From NCBI RefSeq assembly GCF_013870525.1, contig NZ_JACBXD010000040.1:1-64000 (forward strand): a stretch of 64,000 bases of DNA, read 5' to 3'. Made by a program: the position numbers and the translations under genes. This DNA comes from Amycolatopsis pittospori. GTDB taxonomy: Bacteria; Actinomycetota; Actinomycetes; Mycobacteriales; Pseudonocardiaceae. Positions 26,083 through 33,468 of this stretch are shown one piece after another (position 1 is the first letter of the stretch; each line of letters begins with the position of its first letter). Under the pieces are notes generated by a model. The model was not told where the DNA came from. It made no database searches and saw only the letters and a list, made by a program, of their open reading frames with translations.

Positions 26083-26100
26083 TCTCACATCCATGTGAGA
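26083..26100. promoter_or_regulatory. Perfect palindromic operator TCTCACAT-CC-ATGTGAGA
   Basis: Two 8-bp half-sites separated by CC lie just upstream of the imine-reductase-like gene. Size and position fit a TetR or similar dimeric repressor. No regulator gene is intact next to it. Confidence 0.65.
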
Positions 26101-26208
26101 GTCAACTCGGAGAGGTGTGATGATCGGCACGGGCGTGTCGGAACCAGGGATTGGCCCCGACATGCTTCCCGACCTGTATCGCGAACGTGAACGGACACTG
26201 CCCGGCCA

Positions 26209-27063
26209 TTACCGGTCGGCCGCGAGGAAGGGCGTCAGCAGGCGGAGCAGTTCCTGGGGCCGGTCCAGCGGAATGATGTGGCCGCAATCCTCGATGAAGT
26301 GACCGGTGAGGTCGTCGGCGACGGGGCGCAACTGCCGTTCCAGCGCGCGGCCGACCGGATGGGCGCCGATCGCCATGGCAGGCATGGTGAGCCGGCCATC
26401 TGCCACGGCTTCGCCGATCTGACGCGCGGTCGTCGGCATGGCGCGGTAGTAGGAGAAGGCGCAGCGCAGGGCGTCGTGTCCGGTGTAGGCGCTGACGAAG
26501 GCGTCGCGGATCTCTTGCGATACACCGCGACCGCGGGTGCCCGCGGCGAGGAACCAGTCGAGGTACTCCGCCTCGTGTCCGATCAGGACCGTTTCGCCCA
26601 GACCGGGCACGGAGTGGAAACCGAACCACCACGGTGGGCCGCCGGCGAGGAAGTCCTCGGCGCCGGGCAGGGAACCCAGCAGCGACTCCATCACGACGAG
26701 TCGACGCACCAGCTCCGGCCGCCGCAGGGCGAGCAGGAAGGCGACCGGGGTGCCGGCGTCGATGGCGACCACGGCCGCGGAGGGTGCGCCGAGGGCGTCG
26801 AGGATGCCTTCGGCGTCGGTGGCCAGCGTGCCCGCGTCGTAGCCCTCCGCCGCACGGGTGCCGGCGCCGAGCCCGCGCAGATCCGGGGCGATGACCCGGT
26901 GGTGCTCGGCCAGTGGGCCGATGATCTCGGTCCACACCCGCCAGGTGTGCGGAAAGCCGTGCAGCAGCAGGACCGCCGGCCCTGAGCCGGCGACGGCCAC
27001 GTTGGCTTCGATGCCGTTGGTGACGATCCGCCGCAGCGCGATGTCGGGTGTTGTGGCGGGCAA
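26209..27063 (-). CDS. Alpha/beta hydrolase, epoxide hydrolase-like
   Basis: A 284-residue alpha/beta hydrolase. HGFP at 35-38 is the oxyanion-hole motif. The nucleophile-elbow residue is D102 in VVAIDAGTPVAF, as in epoxide hydrolases and dehalogenases rather than Ser esterases. The Tyr pair region ALRCAFSYYRAMP and the C-terminal GHIIPLDRPQEL (catalytic His) are also seen. The start is TTG 27063, five nt after GGAGG; no better start codon is in frame. It is divergent from an HxlR regulator gene across a gap with three GGTTAC/GGTAAC words, so that regulator probably controls it. Confidence 0.82.
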   Translation of the reverse strand: MPATTPDIALRRIVTNGIEANVAVAGSGPAVLLLHGFPHTWRVWTEIIGPLAEHHRVIAPDLRGLGAGTRAAEGYDAGTLATDAEGILDALGAPSAAVVAIDAGTPVAFLLALRRPELVRRLVVMESLLGSLPGAEDFLAGGPPWWFGFHSVPGLGETVLIGHEAEYLDWFLAAGTRGRGVSQEIRDAFVSAYTGHDALRCAFSYYRAMPTTARQIGEAVADGRLTMPAMAIGAHPVGRALERQLRPVADDLTGHFIEDCGHIIPLDRPQELLRLLTPFLAADR

Positions 27064-27078
27064 GACGCCTCCAAGGTG

Positions 27079-27111
27079 GTTACCATCGGTTACTTGGAAA
27101 CGCTAGGTAAC
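27079..27111. promoter_or_regulatory. GGTTAC-type operator cluster in the hydrolase-HxlR intergenic region
   Basis: GGTTAC at 27079-27084 and 27089-27094 and the inverted GGTAAC at 27106-27111 lie between the two divergent starts. HxlR regulators bind short dyads in such shared promoters, so this is the likely site. Confidence 0.45.
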
Positions 27112-27161
27112 TTCGCTGGTGCTGCCAAGACGGCACTTTCCCCACAGGTGGTGAGCTCCAG

Positions 27162-27560
27162 GTGACCTCCCGACCGGCGCGCGGTGACTTGTTCGATCCG
27201 CGGTGCCCGACCCGCCGGCTGCTGGACCGCATCGGTACGAAGTGGACGTCGATGGTGGTCAAGGTCCTCGCGGAGGCGGCCCCGCACGAGGTGCGGTTCG
27301 CCGAACTGCGCCGGCGGATTCCCGGCGTCTCACAGAAAATGCTGTCGGTGACCTTGCACAGCCTGGTCCGCGACGGCCTCGCCGTCCGCCGGGTGGAGCC
27401 CACCGTGCCGCCTCGCGTGCACTACCGGCTCACCGATCTGGGCCTGTCGCTCGAGGTCCCGCTGGCGGCGCTCCGCGGATGGGCCGAGGAACATATGGCC
27501 CGGATCGACCACGCCAACGCGATCAGCGACGCCCGAACCGATTCCGCGGGCAGCGGATGA
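27162..27560 (+). CDS. HxlR family winged-helix regulator
   Basis: A 132-residue HxlR/MarR-like regulator. CPTRRLLDRIGTKWTSMVVK is the typical family start, with the conserved Cys (C15) that senses thiol-reactive compounds in relatives. It is followed by RFAELRRRIPGVSQKMLSVT, LHSLVRDGLAVRRVEPTVPP and VHYRLTDLGLSL (the wing). GTG 27162 start. It is divergent from the epoxide-hydrolase-like gene and probably regulates it in response to an electrophile (inference). Confidence 0.88.
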   Translation: MTSRPARGDLFDPRCPTRRLLDRIGTKWTSMVVKVLAEAAPHEVRFAELRRRIPGVSQKMLSVTLHSLVRDGLAVRRVEPTVPPRVHYRLTDLGLSLEVPLAALRGWAEEHMARIDHANAISDARTDSAGSG

Positions 27561-27588
27561 CCGGTCACCCGCTGCCCGCGCCGCCGAA

Positions 27589-29013
27589 TCAGCCGAACCA
27601 GCGGGAAAGCCGGTCGTCCAGGCTCCGCTGGTCGTCACCGATCCACGCGACATGGCCGTCGGGCCGGAGCAGGACGCCCGGGACATCCAGTGCGGCGGTG
27701 GGGTCCCCGAGATAGTCGACCCGGTCCGCCCAGCCGCCGACGGTCAGGCGTTCGGTCCGGTCCAGCAACAGGCCACGGCCGCGGTGAAGCAAGCCGTAGA
27801 GCCGCCCCTGCTCGACGTCGATGTCGCGCAGACGCCGGCCGAGCAGGTCCGGGCCTTCGCCGAAGTCGTAGCGGATGTCGATCGCGGTGATCTTCTCGAT
27901 CAGACGGCGGTTCACGTCGTCGAAGGCCATCAGTTCGGTGAGCAGCCTCCGCACGGCTTGCGGGCCCGGCTCGGCGGACGAGAGCTCCATCTGGGCGCGG
28001 GTGTTGTCCAGCACGCTCTCGGCGACCGGATGCCGTTCGGACTGGTAGGTGTCCAGCAGCTTTTCCGGTGCCCAGCCGCGGATCTGTGCGGCGAGTTTCC
28101 AGCCGAGGTTGAAGGCGTCCTGGACGCCCAGGTTGAGCCCCTGCCCGCCGAGCGGCGGATGGATATGCGCCGAGTCGCCCGCCAGCAGCACCCGTCCGAC
28201 CCGATACCGCTCGGCCAGCCGGGTCGCGTCCCCGAAGCGGGACAACCAGCGTGGGGAGTGCACGCCGAAATCGGTTCCGGCGATGGTGCGCAGCTCTCGC
28301 TTGAAATCGTCGAGGGTGGGCGGCTCCGCGCGATCGCCGACTCCAGCCGCGGGAACCACGACGCTGTAGACCTTCTCGCCGACGGGCCTGAGCCAGAACG
28401 ACCTGTGGGTCCCGCCGAGTTCGGCCATCTTGGCGGCGATCTCCTCCCGCGACACCCCCACTTCCATCTCGCCCATCAGCGTCTCGTTCCGCGAGGGCTC
28501 GCCGGGGAAGCCGACGCCGAGCAGTTTGCGCACCGTACTGCGCGCGCCGTCACAGCCGACGAAATAGCGCGTACGCAGCTTTTCGCCATCGGCCAGCTCG
28601 ACGGTCACACCCTCGTCGTCCTGCTCGAAACCGGTCACCGCGACACCGCGACGAACCTCCGCGCCCAGCTGGACGACATGCTCCTCGAGGAGCTGGACGA
28701 TGACCGGCTGCGGGATGCCCAGCAGATAGGCGTGCGCGGTGTCGAGATCCTGGGGCGCCGGTTGGGGGATGGCGGCGAAGAATCCGCCCGCCGGACGCTT
28801 TCTGCCGTGTTCGAGAACGCGATCCAGCAATCCGCGCATCGCCATCAGTTCGAGGCTGCGCACATGCAGGCCGACGATACGGGCGAACGAGACAGGCTCG
28901 GTTTCCTTCTCCAGCACGAGTACTCGTACATCGTGCAGCCGCAGTTCGGCGGCCAGCATCGCGCCGGTCGGGCCGCAGCCGGCGATGATCACGTCGAATT
29001 TCGGGGATTCCAC
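27589..29013 (-). CDS. FAD-dependent aromatic monooxygenase, Rox/Iri-like
   Basis: A 474-residue class A flavoprotein monooxygenase (PheA/TfdB family). FAD motifs are IIAGCGPTGAMLAAELRL (GxGxxG at 12-17), VGCDGARSTVRKLLG (DG) and VLLAGDSAHIHPPLGGQGLN (GD). The N-terminal LVLEKETEPVSFARIVGLHV and RSLELMAMRGLLDRVLEHGR run closely resembles rifampicin monooxygenases as I recall them, so drug or polyketide hydroxylation is plausible; other aromatic substrates cannot be excluded. A 17-codon leader peptide ORF precedes it by 55 bp. The next gene upstream is a second FAD monooxygenase. Confidence 0.85.
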   Translation of the reverse strand: MESPKFDVIIAGCGPTGAMLAAELRLHDVRVLVLEKETEPVSFARIVGLHVRSLELMAMRGLLDRVLEHGRKRPAGGFFAAIPQPAPQDLDTAHAYLLGIPQPVIVQLLEEHVVQLGAEVRRGVAVTGFEQDDEGVTVELADGEKLRTRYFVGCDGARSTVRKLLGVGFPGEPSRNETLMGEMEVGVSREEIAAKMAELGGTHRSFWLRPVGEKVYSVVVPAAGVGDRAEPPTLDDFKRELRTIAGTDFGVHSPRWLSRFGDATRLAERYRVGRVLLAGDSAHIHPPLGGQGLNLGVQDAFNLGWKLAAQIRGWAPEKLLDTYQSERHPVAESVLDNTRAQMELSSAEPGPQAVRRLLTELMAFDDVNRRLIEKITAIDIRYDFGEGPDLLGRRLRDIDVEQGRLYGLLHRGRGLLLDRTERLTVGGWADRVDYLGDPTAALDVPGVLLRPDGHVAWIGDDQRSLDDRLSRWFG

Positions 29014-29068
29014 AGGTGTTGCCTTTCGGGAGTGCCTTGATGGCGTGGCGCTCCCGGCGACAACTACG

Positions 29069-29122
29069 TCAATCGCCCGGCCGTGACTGAAGGGGGAGCA
29101 CCCACATCGCTACAGCGTTCAT
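29069..29122 (-). CDS. Putative leader peptide upstream of the monooxygenase
   Basis: A 17-residue ORF, MNAVAMWVLPLQSRPGD, with the strong ribosome site CCGAGGAGGTGAGACCC before its ATG. It ends 55 bp before the monooxygenase start. The segment between carries a weak stem (CGGGAGCG with CACTCCCG). Its size, placement and ribosome site suggest a translated uORF controlling the downstream gene by attenuation, as known for several antibiotic-resistance genes. No homologue is recalled with confidence. Confidence 0.5.
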   Translation of the reverse strand: MNAVAMWVLPLQSRPGD

Positions 29123-29190
29123 GGGTCTCACCTCCTCGGGCGGTGTCACGGTCAACCGCAAGCTACAAGCTCGGGCGGCAGCACGTCCAC

Positions 29191-29226
29191 TCCTTTCCGC
29201 CGAAGTGATCACTTCGGCGGAAAGGA
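29191..29226. promoter_or_regulatory. 36-bp perfect palindrome between the two monooxygenase genes
   Basis: TCCTTTCCGCCGAAGTGA followed by its exact reverse complement, with no spacer. It lies upstream of the leader peptide ORF and downstream of the TetX-like gene. It could be a terminator for the TetX-like gene or an operator for the leader and monooxygenase unit. No T-run follows the stem. Confidence 0.7.
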
Positions 29227-29327
29227 GGGCCGGGCTTCGGGTCAGAGAAATTCCGCGTATGAAGGTGAGACCTTTCAGCGCTCGTGGTTCCTGGGATCCC
29301 GGCCAGCACAAAGGGCGGCCCCGGTCG

Positions 29328-30470
29328 CTATTTCCGCTCGCCCGCTTCGAACAGGTCGGCCAGTTGCCGAGGGACGTCGTCGCCGAACAGACTCTCGAGA
29401 AGGAACTCGTCGTCGGCGGGCGTTTCCCAGCGGACGAACATCGCCTGCTCGTATTCGACGAGGGCGGCCTCGACGTCGCCGGGATGCGCGGCGAGGGCCT
29501 TGCCGAGCTCCGCGCCGTCCAGCATGGCCAGGTTGGCGCCTTCCCCGTTCGGGGCGCCGAGGTGGGCGGCGTCGCCGACGAGGGTCGTCCCCGGCACTCG
29601 TTCCCACCGCTCGACCGGCAGGGCGTAGAAGGGACGGTGGATCGGCGCGATGTCGGTTTCGGTGATCAGCGCGGTGAGTTCCGGTGCCCAGCCGCCGAAT
29701 TCGCGCGCGATCCGCGCGGTGGCCGCTGCGGTGTCGGTGAAGTCGATGGCCGCGAACCATTCCAGCGGTTCGGTGACCTCCACGTAGGAGTGCAGGGTGC
29801 CGCCCCGTTCGCGGTGCGCGTTGATGCCCTTGCCCGGGGTGGAGCCGTTCCCGAACATCGACCCCCCGCCGACGGCCTTCGCCGCGGCGACGTGCCGGGT
29901 GTCGGAGTCGTACAGATAGGTCTCGACGATGGACGTACCGGTGTATCCAGGGGTGCCGGAGGTGAGCAGCGGCCGGATCCGTGACCACGCGCCGTCGGCG
30001 CCGACCAGGAGATCGGTGACGACGGTGGTGCCGTCCGCGAACGTCACCTCGTGGCGTCCGTCGTCGAGCGTCCTGGCGCCGACGGCCCGGCGGCCCCACC
30101 GGACGGTCCCGTCCGGGAGCGAGTCGAGCAGCATCCGCCGCAGCTCGCCGCGGTACACCTCGGGACGGCCACCCGTGCCGTCGTCGCCTTTCTCGAACAG
30201 GACGGTCCCGTCCGCGCTGAGGACCCGCAGCGCCTGATGTCCTTCCAGGATGAGGCCGCGGAACTCCTCCATCAGGTCGGCCGCGTCGAGGGCGAGCTGC
30301 CCGTTGTAGTCGTGGATGTCGAGCAGCCCGCCCTGCGCCCGCGCCATCGGCGAGGACTCGCCCTCGTAGACCGCGGCAGGGATTCCGTGGACGTGCAGCA
30401 CGCGGGCGAGGACGAGACCGCCGAGGCCGGCGCCGACGATGGTGACCGGGGTGTGCGATTGGAATGTCAT
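29328..30470 (-). CDS. FAD-dependent monooxygenase, TetX-like
   Basis: A 380-residue flavoprotein monooxygenase. FAD motifs are VTIVGAGLGGLVLARVL (GxGxxG), LLVGADGAWSRIRPLL (DG) and TTLVGDAAHLGAPNGEGANL (GD). The pattern LSADGTVLFEKGD and RGELRRMLLDSLP is shared with the TetX group of tetracycline-type hydroxylases, but here the GD loop reads LGAPNGEGAN instead of the usual PPFAGQGVN, so the substrate probably differs. ATG 30470. It may be transcribed in the same direction as the Rox-like gene but is separated by a palindrome and leader. Confidence 0.83.
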   Translation of the reverse strand: MTFQSHTPVTIVGAGLGGLVLARVLHVHGIPAAVYEGESSPMARAQGGLLDIHDYNGQLALDAADLMEEFRGLILEGHQALRVLSADGTVLFEKGDDGTGGRPEVYRGELRRMLLDSLPDGTVRWGRRAVGARTLDDGRHEVTFADGTTVVTDLLVGADGAWSRIRPLLTSGTPGYTGTSIVETYLYDSDTRHVAAAKAVGGGSMFGNGSTPGKGINAHRERGGTLHSYVEVTEPLEWFAAIDFTDTAAATARIAREFGGWAPELTALITETDIAPIHRPFYALPVERWERVPGTTLVGDAAHLGAPNGEGANLAMLDGAELGKALAAHPGDVEAALVEYEQAMFVRWETPADDEFLLESLFGDDVPRQLADLFEAGERK

Positions 30471-30733
30471 TCCATGATGGTGTCGGCGGCCGCTGGCAGA
30501 CGTCGCACACCGCACTGGCACCGACCTGAGACGCCCTGTCAGCCGAAGTACGCGACCGCGTCGGACCAGGCTTCCCCGGTTTCGGCGAACGCGACCCACG
30601 AGCAGGCCGGTGGCTCCGCGCAGCCACGGTTCGTGGGCGACGTCGAACACGAACGGGGATCGTCATGACAGCCTGGTACTTCTCGGCTGTCCATAAAGGA
30701 CGCATTCGGGGGTGGCCGCCCGGCCGCGTGGCG

Positions 30734-30762
30734 GGTGTTGCGAAAGTGCCTTTCGCAACACC
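30734..30762. repeat. Palindromic element, family D
   Basis: Perfect 13-bp arms GGTGTTGCGAAAG and CTTTCGCAACACC around TGC. Half or degenerate copies occur at the left window edge (CTTTCGCAAC, 2-11) and at 8478-8497. Confidence 0.8.
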
Positions 30763-30784
30763 GGAGAGCGGTTGGGCGAGCGGG

Positions 30785-30828
30785 TCGTGGGTGGTAAGTC
30801 GCGTGAGAACGACACTTGCCACCCACGA
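30785..30828. repeat. Palindromic element, family B copy 2
   Basis: Arms TCGTGGGTGGTAAGT (30785-30799) and ACTTGCCACCCACGA (30814-30828) pair with one G-T type exchange. The loop ends in GAGAACGAC, matching the loops of the copies at 16135 and 42215. Confidence 0.8.
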
Positions 30829-30891
30829 ACTCACCGGTCCGTTCAGGTCCTGCGCCGTGGGTCCCGTGCTGCCCTGGCAGGCGAGTGACTC

Positions 30892-31263
30892 TCAGGCCTT
30901 GTCGTGGACGGTGACCGCGTAACCATCCGGGTCACTGAAGGCGAACGTGCGGCCGAAAGGCCCGTCGAACGGCTCCGTGAGGATGGTGACGTCCGCGGCG
31001 GCCAACCGGTCGTGCAGCGCCTGGGCGTCGTCGGCGTGCAGCCACAACGCCACCCCCGCGCCCGGCCCCGGCGAGATGGCGTCCAGATCCATGCCGGGCA
31101 AGGGTTCCCGGACCGCGAACGGGATCGGCTCGGTGCCGAACACCACCGCGTGGGGCGGGGAAACGGGCAGCCTGCGCAGGCCGAGGTGGGTCTCGTAGAA
31201 CCCGGCCGCCCGGTCGAGGTCGCGGACCTGCAGCGAAAGGAAATCGAGTCCGGTCACGGTCAT
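30892..31263 (-). CDS. VOC (glyoxalase/bleomycin-resistance) family protein
   Basis: A 123-residue vicinal-oxygen-chelate fold protein: FLSLQVRDLDRAAGFYETHL opens the first beta-alpha-beta-beta-beta unit and TFAFSDPDGYAVTVHDKA closes the second. Such proteins bind a metal or an antibiotic; here the substrate is unknown. It is divergent from a MarR gene, with two dyad operators in the 57-bp gap, so MarR probably represses both. Confidence 0.85.
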   Translation of the reverse strand: MTVTGLDFLSLQVRDLDRAAGFYETHLGLRRLPVSPPHAVVFGTEPIPFAVREPLPGMDLDAISPGPGAGVALWLHADDAQALHDRLAAADVTILTEPFDGPFGRTFAFSDPDGYAVTVHDKA

Positions 31264-31277
31264 GTCGTCCTCCAAGT

Positions 31278-31322
31278 ATGTCAACGTGCTGACATCTCGA
31301 AGGTATGTCATGATGCTGACAT
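31278..31322. promoter_or_regulatory. Two ATGTCA-N6-TGACAT operators (MarR)
   Basis: ATGTCA-ACGTGC-TGACAT (31278-31295) and ATGTCA-TGATGC-TGACAT (31305-31322) are two copies of the same dyad, 27 bp apart. The second overlaps the MarR start codon. This fits autoregulation plus control of the divergent VOC gene. Confidence 0.8.
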
Positions 31323-31764
31323 GAGTCAAGGCGAGACGGTCGGACCGTTGAATCGATCGGTCGGGTACGCGCTGAAACGAGCGGCGACGGCACTGCGCGT
31401 GGCCATGGAGACCGCGCTGCGGCCCCTCGATCTCACCGTCCCGCAGTACTCCTGCCTGGAAGTGCTCTCTCAACGACCGGGCCTGTCGAACGCGGAACTG
31501 GCGCGGGCGGTCTTCGTCACCCGGCAGTCGATGAACCTGGTGCTGCGCGGGTTGCAGGACCGCGGACTGGTCACCCGCCCGGCGACCGCACCCCAGGGCC
31601 GCGCCCTCCCCAGCACGCTGACCCCCGCCGGACGCGCCCAGCTCCAGACCGCCAGCGGCCTGGTGCGAACGGTCGAAAACCGGATGCTGGCGCCGTTTTC
31701 GGCGGCCCAGCAGGACAGGCTGCTCCACGATCTGGCCGCCTGCGTCGACGCGGTCACCGAATAG
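31321..31764 (+). CDS. MarR family regulator
   Basis: A 147-residue MarR winged-helix protein: VPQYSCLEVLSQRPGLSNAE and LARAVFVTRQSMNLVLRGLQ form the helix-turn-helix, and DRGLVTRPATAPQGRALPST the wing. ATG 31321 lies within the second operator dyad, so the transcript has almost no leader. Convergent with the lipoprotein gene, which ends 3 bp away. Confidence 0.9.
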   Translation: MSQGETVGPLNRSVGYALKRAATALRVAMETALRPLDLTVPQYSCLEVLSQRPGLSNAELARAVFVTRQSMNLVLRGLQDRGLVTRPATAPQGRALPSTLTPAGRAQLQTASGLVRTVENRMLAPFSAAQQDRLLHDLAACVDAVTE

Positions 31765-31767
31765 GAC

Positions 31768-32208
31768 TCAGGACCTCGTGTTCACCAGCGTCTCCGGTTT
31801 GAAGCCGTACACGGCGCCGTCCTTGACGAGCACGTGCCATTCGCCGCAGACCTTGTCGGTCCGGCTTTCCTGACCTTGCGGCCACCATTCGGCGGCCAGC
31901 GTCGCCGGCTGTGTCGAGGCCGCTCCGGGCACGCAGTTCGCGGGCAGATCCCCGCCGGTGAACCGCAGGATCCGTTCCGAACCCGTCGTCCGGATGACCT
32001 CGGTGACCGAAGTCGCCCGGTCCGACACCCAGTCCGGCAGCCGGACGTCCTGATCCCGTTTGCCTTCCGCGCCGGTCGCGTAGGCGACCGTCTTGACGTG
32101 GCCGTTCGCCTTCTCGGTCAGGCCTTCTTTGAGACCGCAGCCGGTCATCGTGACCGCCGCCGTCGCGGCGATGACCGCCACCGTCGTGATTCTCCTGCTG
32201 GTGTTCAT
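31768..32208 (-). CDS. Putative lipoprotein
   Basis: A 146-residue exported lipoprotein. Signal sequence MNTSRRITTVAVIAATAAV is followed by a lipobox with C24 (VTMTGCG). The mature part has two further Cys (NCVPG and KVCGEW), possibly a disulfide, and ends with VLVKDGAVYGFKPETLVN. The family is not recognised. It lies tail to tail with the MarR gene. Confidence 0.75.
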   Translation of the reverse strand: MNTSRRITTVAVIAATAAVTMTGCGLKEGLTEKANGHVKTVAYATGAEGKRDQDVRLPDWVSDRATSVTEVIRTTGSERILRFTGGDLPANCVPGAASTQPATLAAEWWPQGQESRTDKVCGEWHVLVKDGAVYGFKPETLVNTRS

Positions 32209-32336
32209 ACGATCGAGTCAACCGTCCGGAAGGCGTCGCGGGATCGGCCTTTCGGTCGCGGCGCGAAACCATCCGGCCGATCTCCACGACGGATAACCGC
32301 CAGCGCTCACGGGAAACTCACTCCAAAGTGGTCGGC

Positions 32337-32798
32337 ATGTCCCCCACGATCGACGCCCTGTCCGTACTCAAAGGCATGTACGCGGCCGAAGCCGAGTACC
32401 TCGCCGCGGGCGGCCCGGGAGAGGCGTCCTTCGCGCCGCTCGCGCCGTTCTTCTCCCCCGACGTCGTCCTGCATCAGGCGGATTCCTTGCCCTACGGCGG
32501 AATCTGGCGTGGGCACGAAGACATGGAGCGCTTCTTCGTCGCCATGAGCGACGCCTGGGACGTCTTCGACATGCTGGAGCAGAGCTTCCTGAGCGTGACG
32601 AGCCCGCTGGTGGTCCTGACCCGGGTGCACGTCCGGTCCCGGGCCACCGGCCGCGAACTGGACTTCCCGATCCTGCAGACGATCACGGTCGAAGACGGGC
32701 GCATCACCGAGGTGCGGCCCTTCTACTGGGACACCGCGGCGATCGCGGCCGCCTGCACGAACTACCATTCCGATGATGACCGCCTACCACGATCTTGA
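32337..32798 (+). CDS. SnoaL/NTF2-like protein
   Basis: A 153-residue cone-shaped alpha+beta (SnoaL-like) protein: FFSPDVVLHQADSLPYGGIW, HEDMERFFVAMSDAWDVFDM and ITVEDGRITEVRPFYWDTAA are the family's helix and strand blocks. Members act as isomerases, cyclases or small-ligand binders. ATG 32337 is used; GTG 32328 is in frame. Its end overlaps the proposed start of the LexA-like gene by 26 bp, so the two are probably co-transcribed. Confidence 0.78.
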   Translation: MSPTIDALSVLKGMYAAEAEYLAAGGPGEASFAPLAPFFSPDVVLHQADSLPYGGIWRGHEDMERFFVAMSDAWDVFDMLEQSFLSVTSPLVVLTRVHVRSRATGRELDFPILQTITVEDGRITEVRPFYWDTAAIAAACTNYHSDDDRLPRS

Positions 32799-33432
32799 CG
32801 TGTTCGAGGAAGCCGCTTCCCTGCCGGATCGCCAGCAGCGGATCCTGGCGACGATCCGCGATTGGGTCGTCGAGCACGGATACTCGCCGAGTACGCGCGA
32901 GATCGGCGAAGCGGTCGGCCTGCGGTCGACGTCGTCGGTGTCGAAGCATCTGGCGGCCTTGGAGGAGAAGGGTTTCCTCCGCCGCAGCAGTTCGGTCTCC
33001 CGGCCCATCGACGTACGCGCGTTCCTGCACGGCACGGCGTCGCGGGAATCCACAGAGGACTCCGTGCCGGTACCCGTCGTCGGTGACATCGCCGCGGGAA
33101 CGCCGATCTCGGCGGTCGAGCACGTCGACGACGTGATGACCCTGCCGCGTGAACTCACCGGCCGCGGCAACGTCTTCGGACTGCGGGTCCGCGGTGACTC
33201 GATGATCGACGCGGCGATCTGCGACGGCGACATCGTCGTGGTGAAGCAGCAGAACGAGGCGCATTCGGGCCAGATCGTCGCCGCGATGATCGACGAAGAG
33301 GCGACGGTCAAGGTGTACCGGCGCCGCGACGGGCACGTGTACCTCGAACCGCGCAACCCCGCCTACGACGTCATCGACGGCGATCGCGCGGCCGTGCTCG
33401 GCGTCGTGGTCTCGGTGCTGCGCAGCGTCTGA
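32773..33432 (+). CDS. LexA-like SOS repressor (S24 family)
   Basis: A 219-residue LexA protein. The winged helix (RQQRILATIRDWVVEHGYSP, STREIGEAVGLRSTSSVSKH) is followed by the self-cleaving S24 domain: cleavage bond A108-G109 in VGDIAAGTPI, nucleophile S143 in RGDSMIDAAI and base K180 in EEATVKVY. All residues for RecA-stimulated autoproteolysis are present. The usual chromosomal lexA neighbours I recall (nrdR and others) are absent, so this could be a second LexA paralogue. Start: ATG 32773/32776, or GTG 32800 just past the upstream stop. Confidence 0.85.
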   Translation: MMTAYHDLDVFEEAASLPDRQQRILATIRDWVVEHGYSPSTREIGEAVGLRSTSSVSKHLAALEEKGFLRRSSSVSRPIDVRAFLHGTASRESTEDSVPVPVVGDIAAGTPISAVEHVDDVMTLPRELTGRGNVFGLRVRGDSMIDAAICDGDIVVVKQQNEAHSGQIVAAMIDEEATVKVYRRRDGHVYLEPRNPAYDVIDGDRAAVLGVVVSVLRSV

Positions 33433-33468
33433 CGGTTCTTGTCGGTGGGCCGGGGTAGGTTCCGGCCC

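Larger units (their letters stand above)
30471..30891. other. Gene-free stretch with two palindromic elements
   Basis: No reading frame here has convincing codon structure. A short minus-strand frame ending near 30539 (GEAWSDAVAYFG) could be a gene remnant, but nothing supports it. The stretch holds one family D element (30734-30762) and one family B element (30785-30828). Confidence 0.5.

Noticed and set aside
30539..30826. Minus-strand frame ending GEAWSDAVAYFG
   Set aside because: No domain, ribosome site or conservation argument; it crosses a family D palindrome. Probably non-coding.
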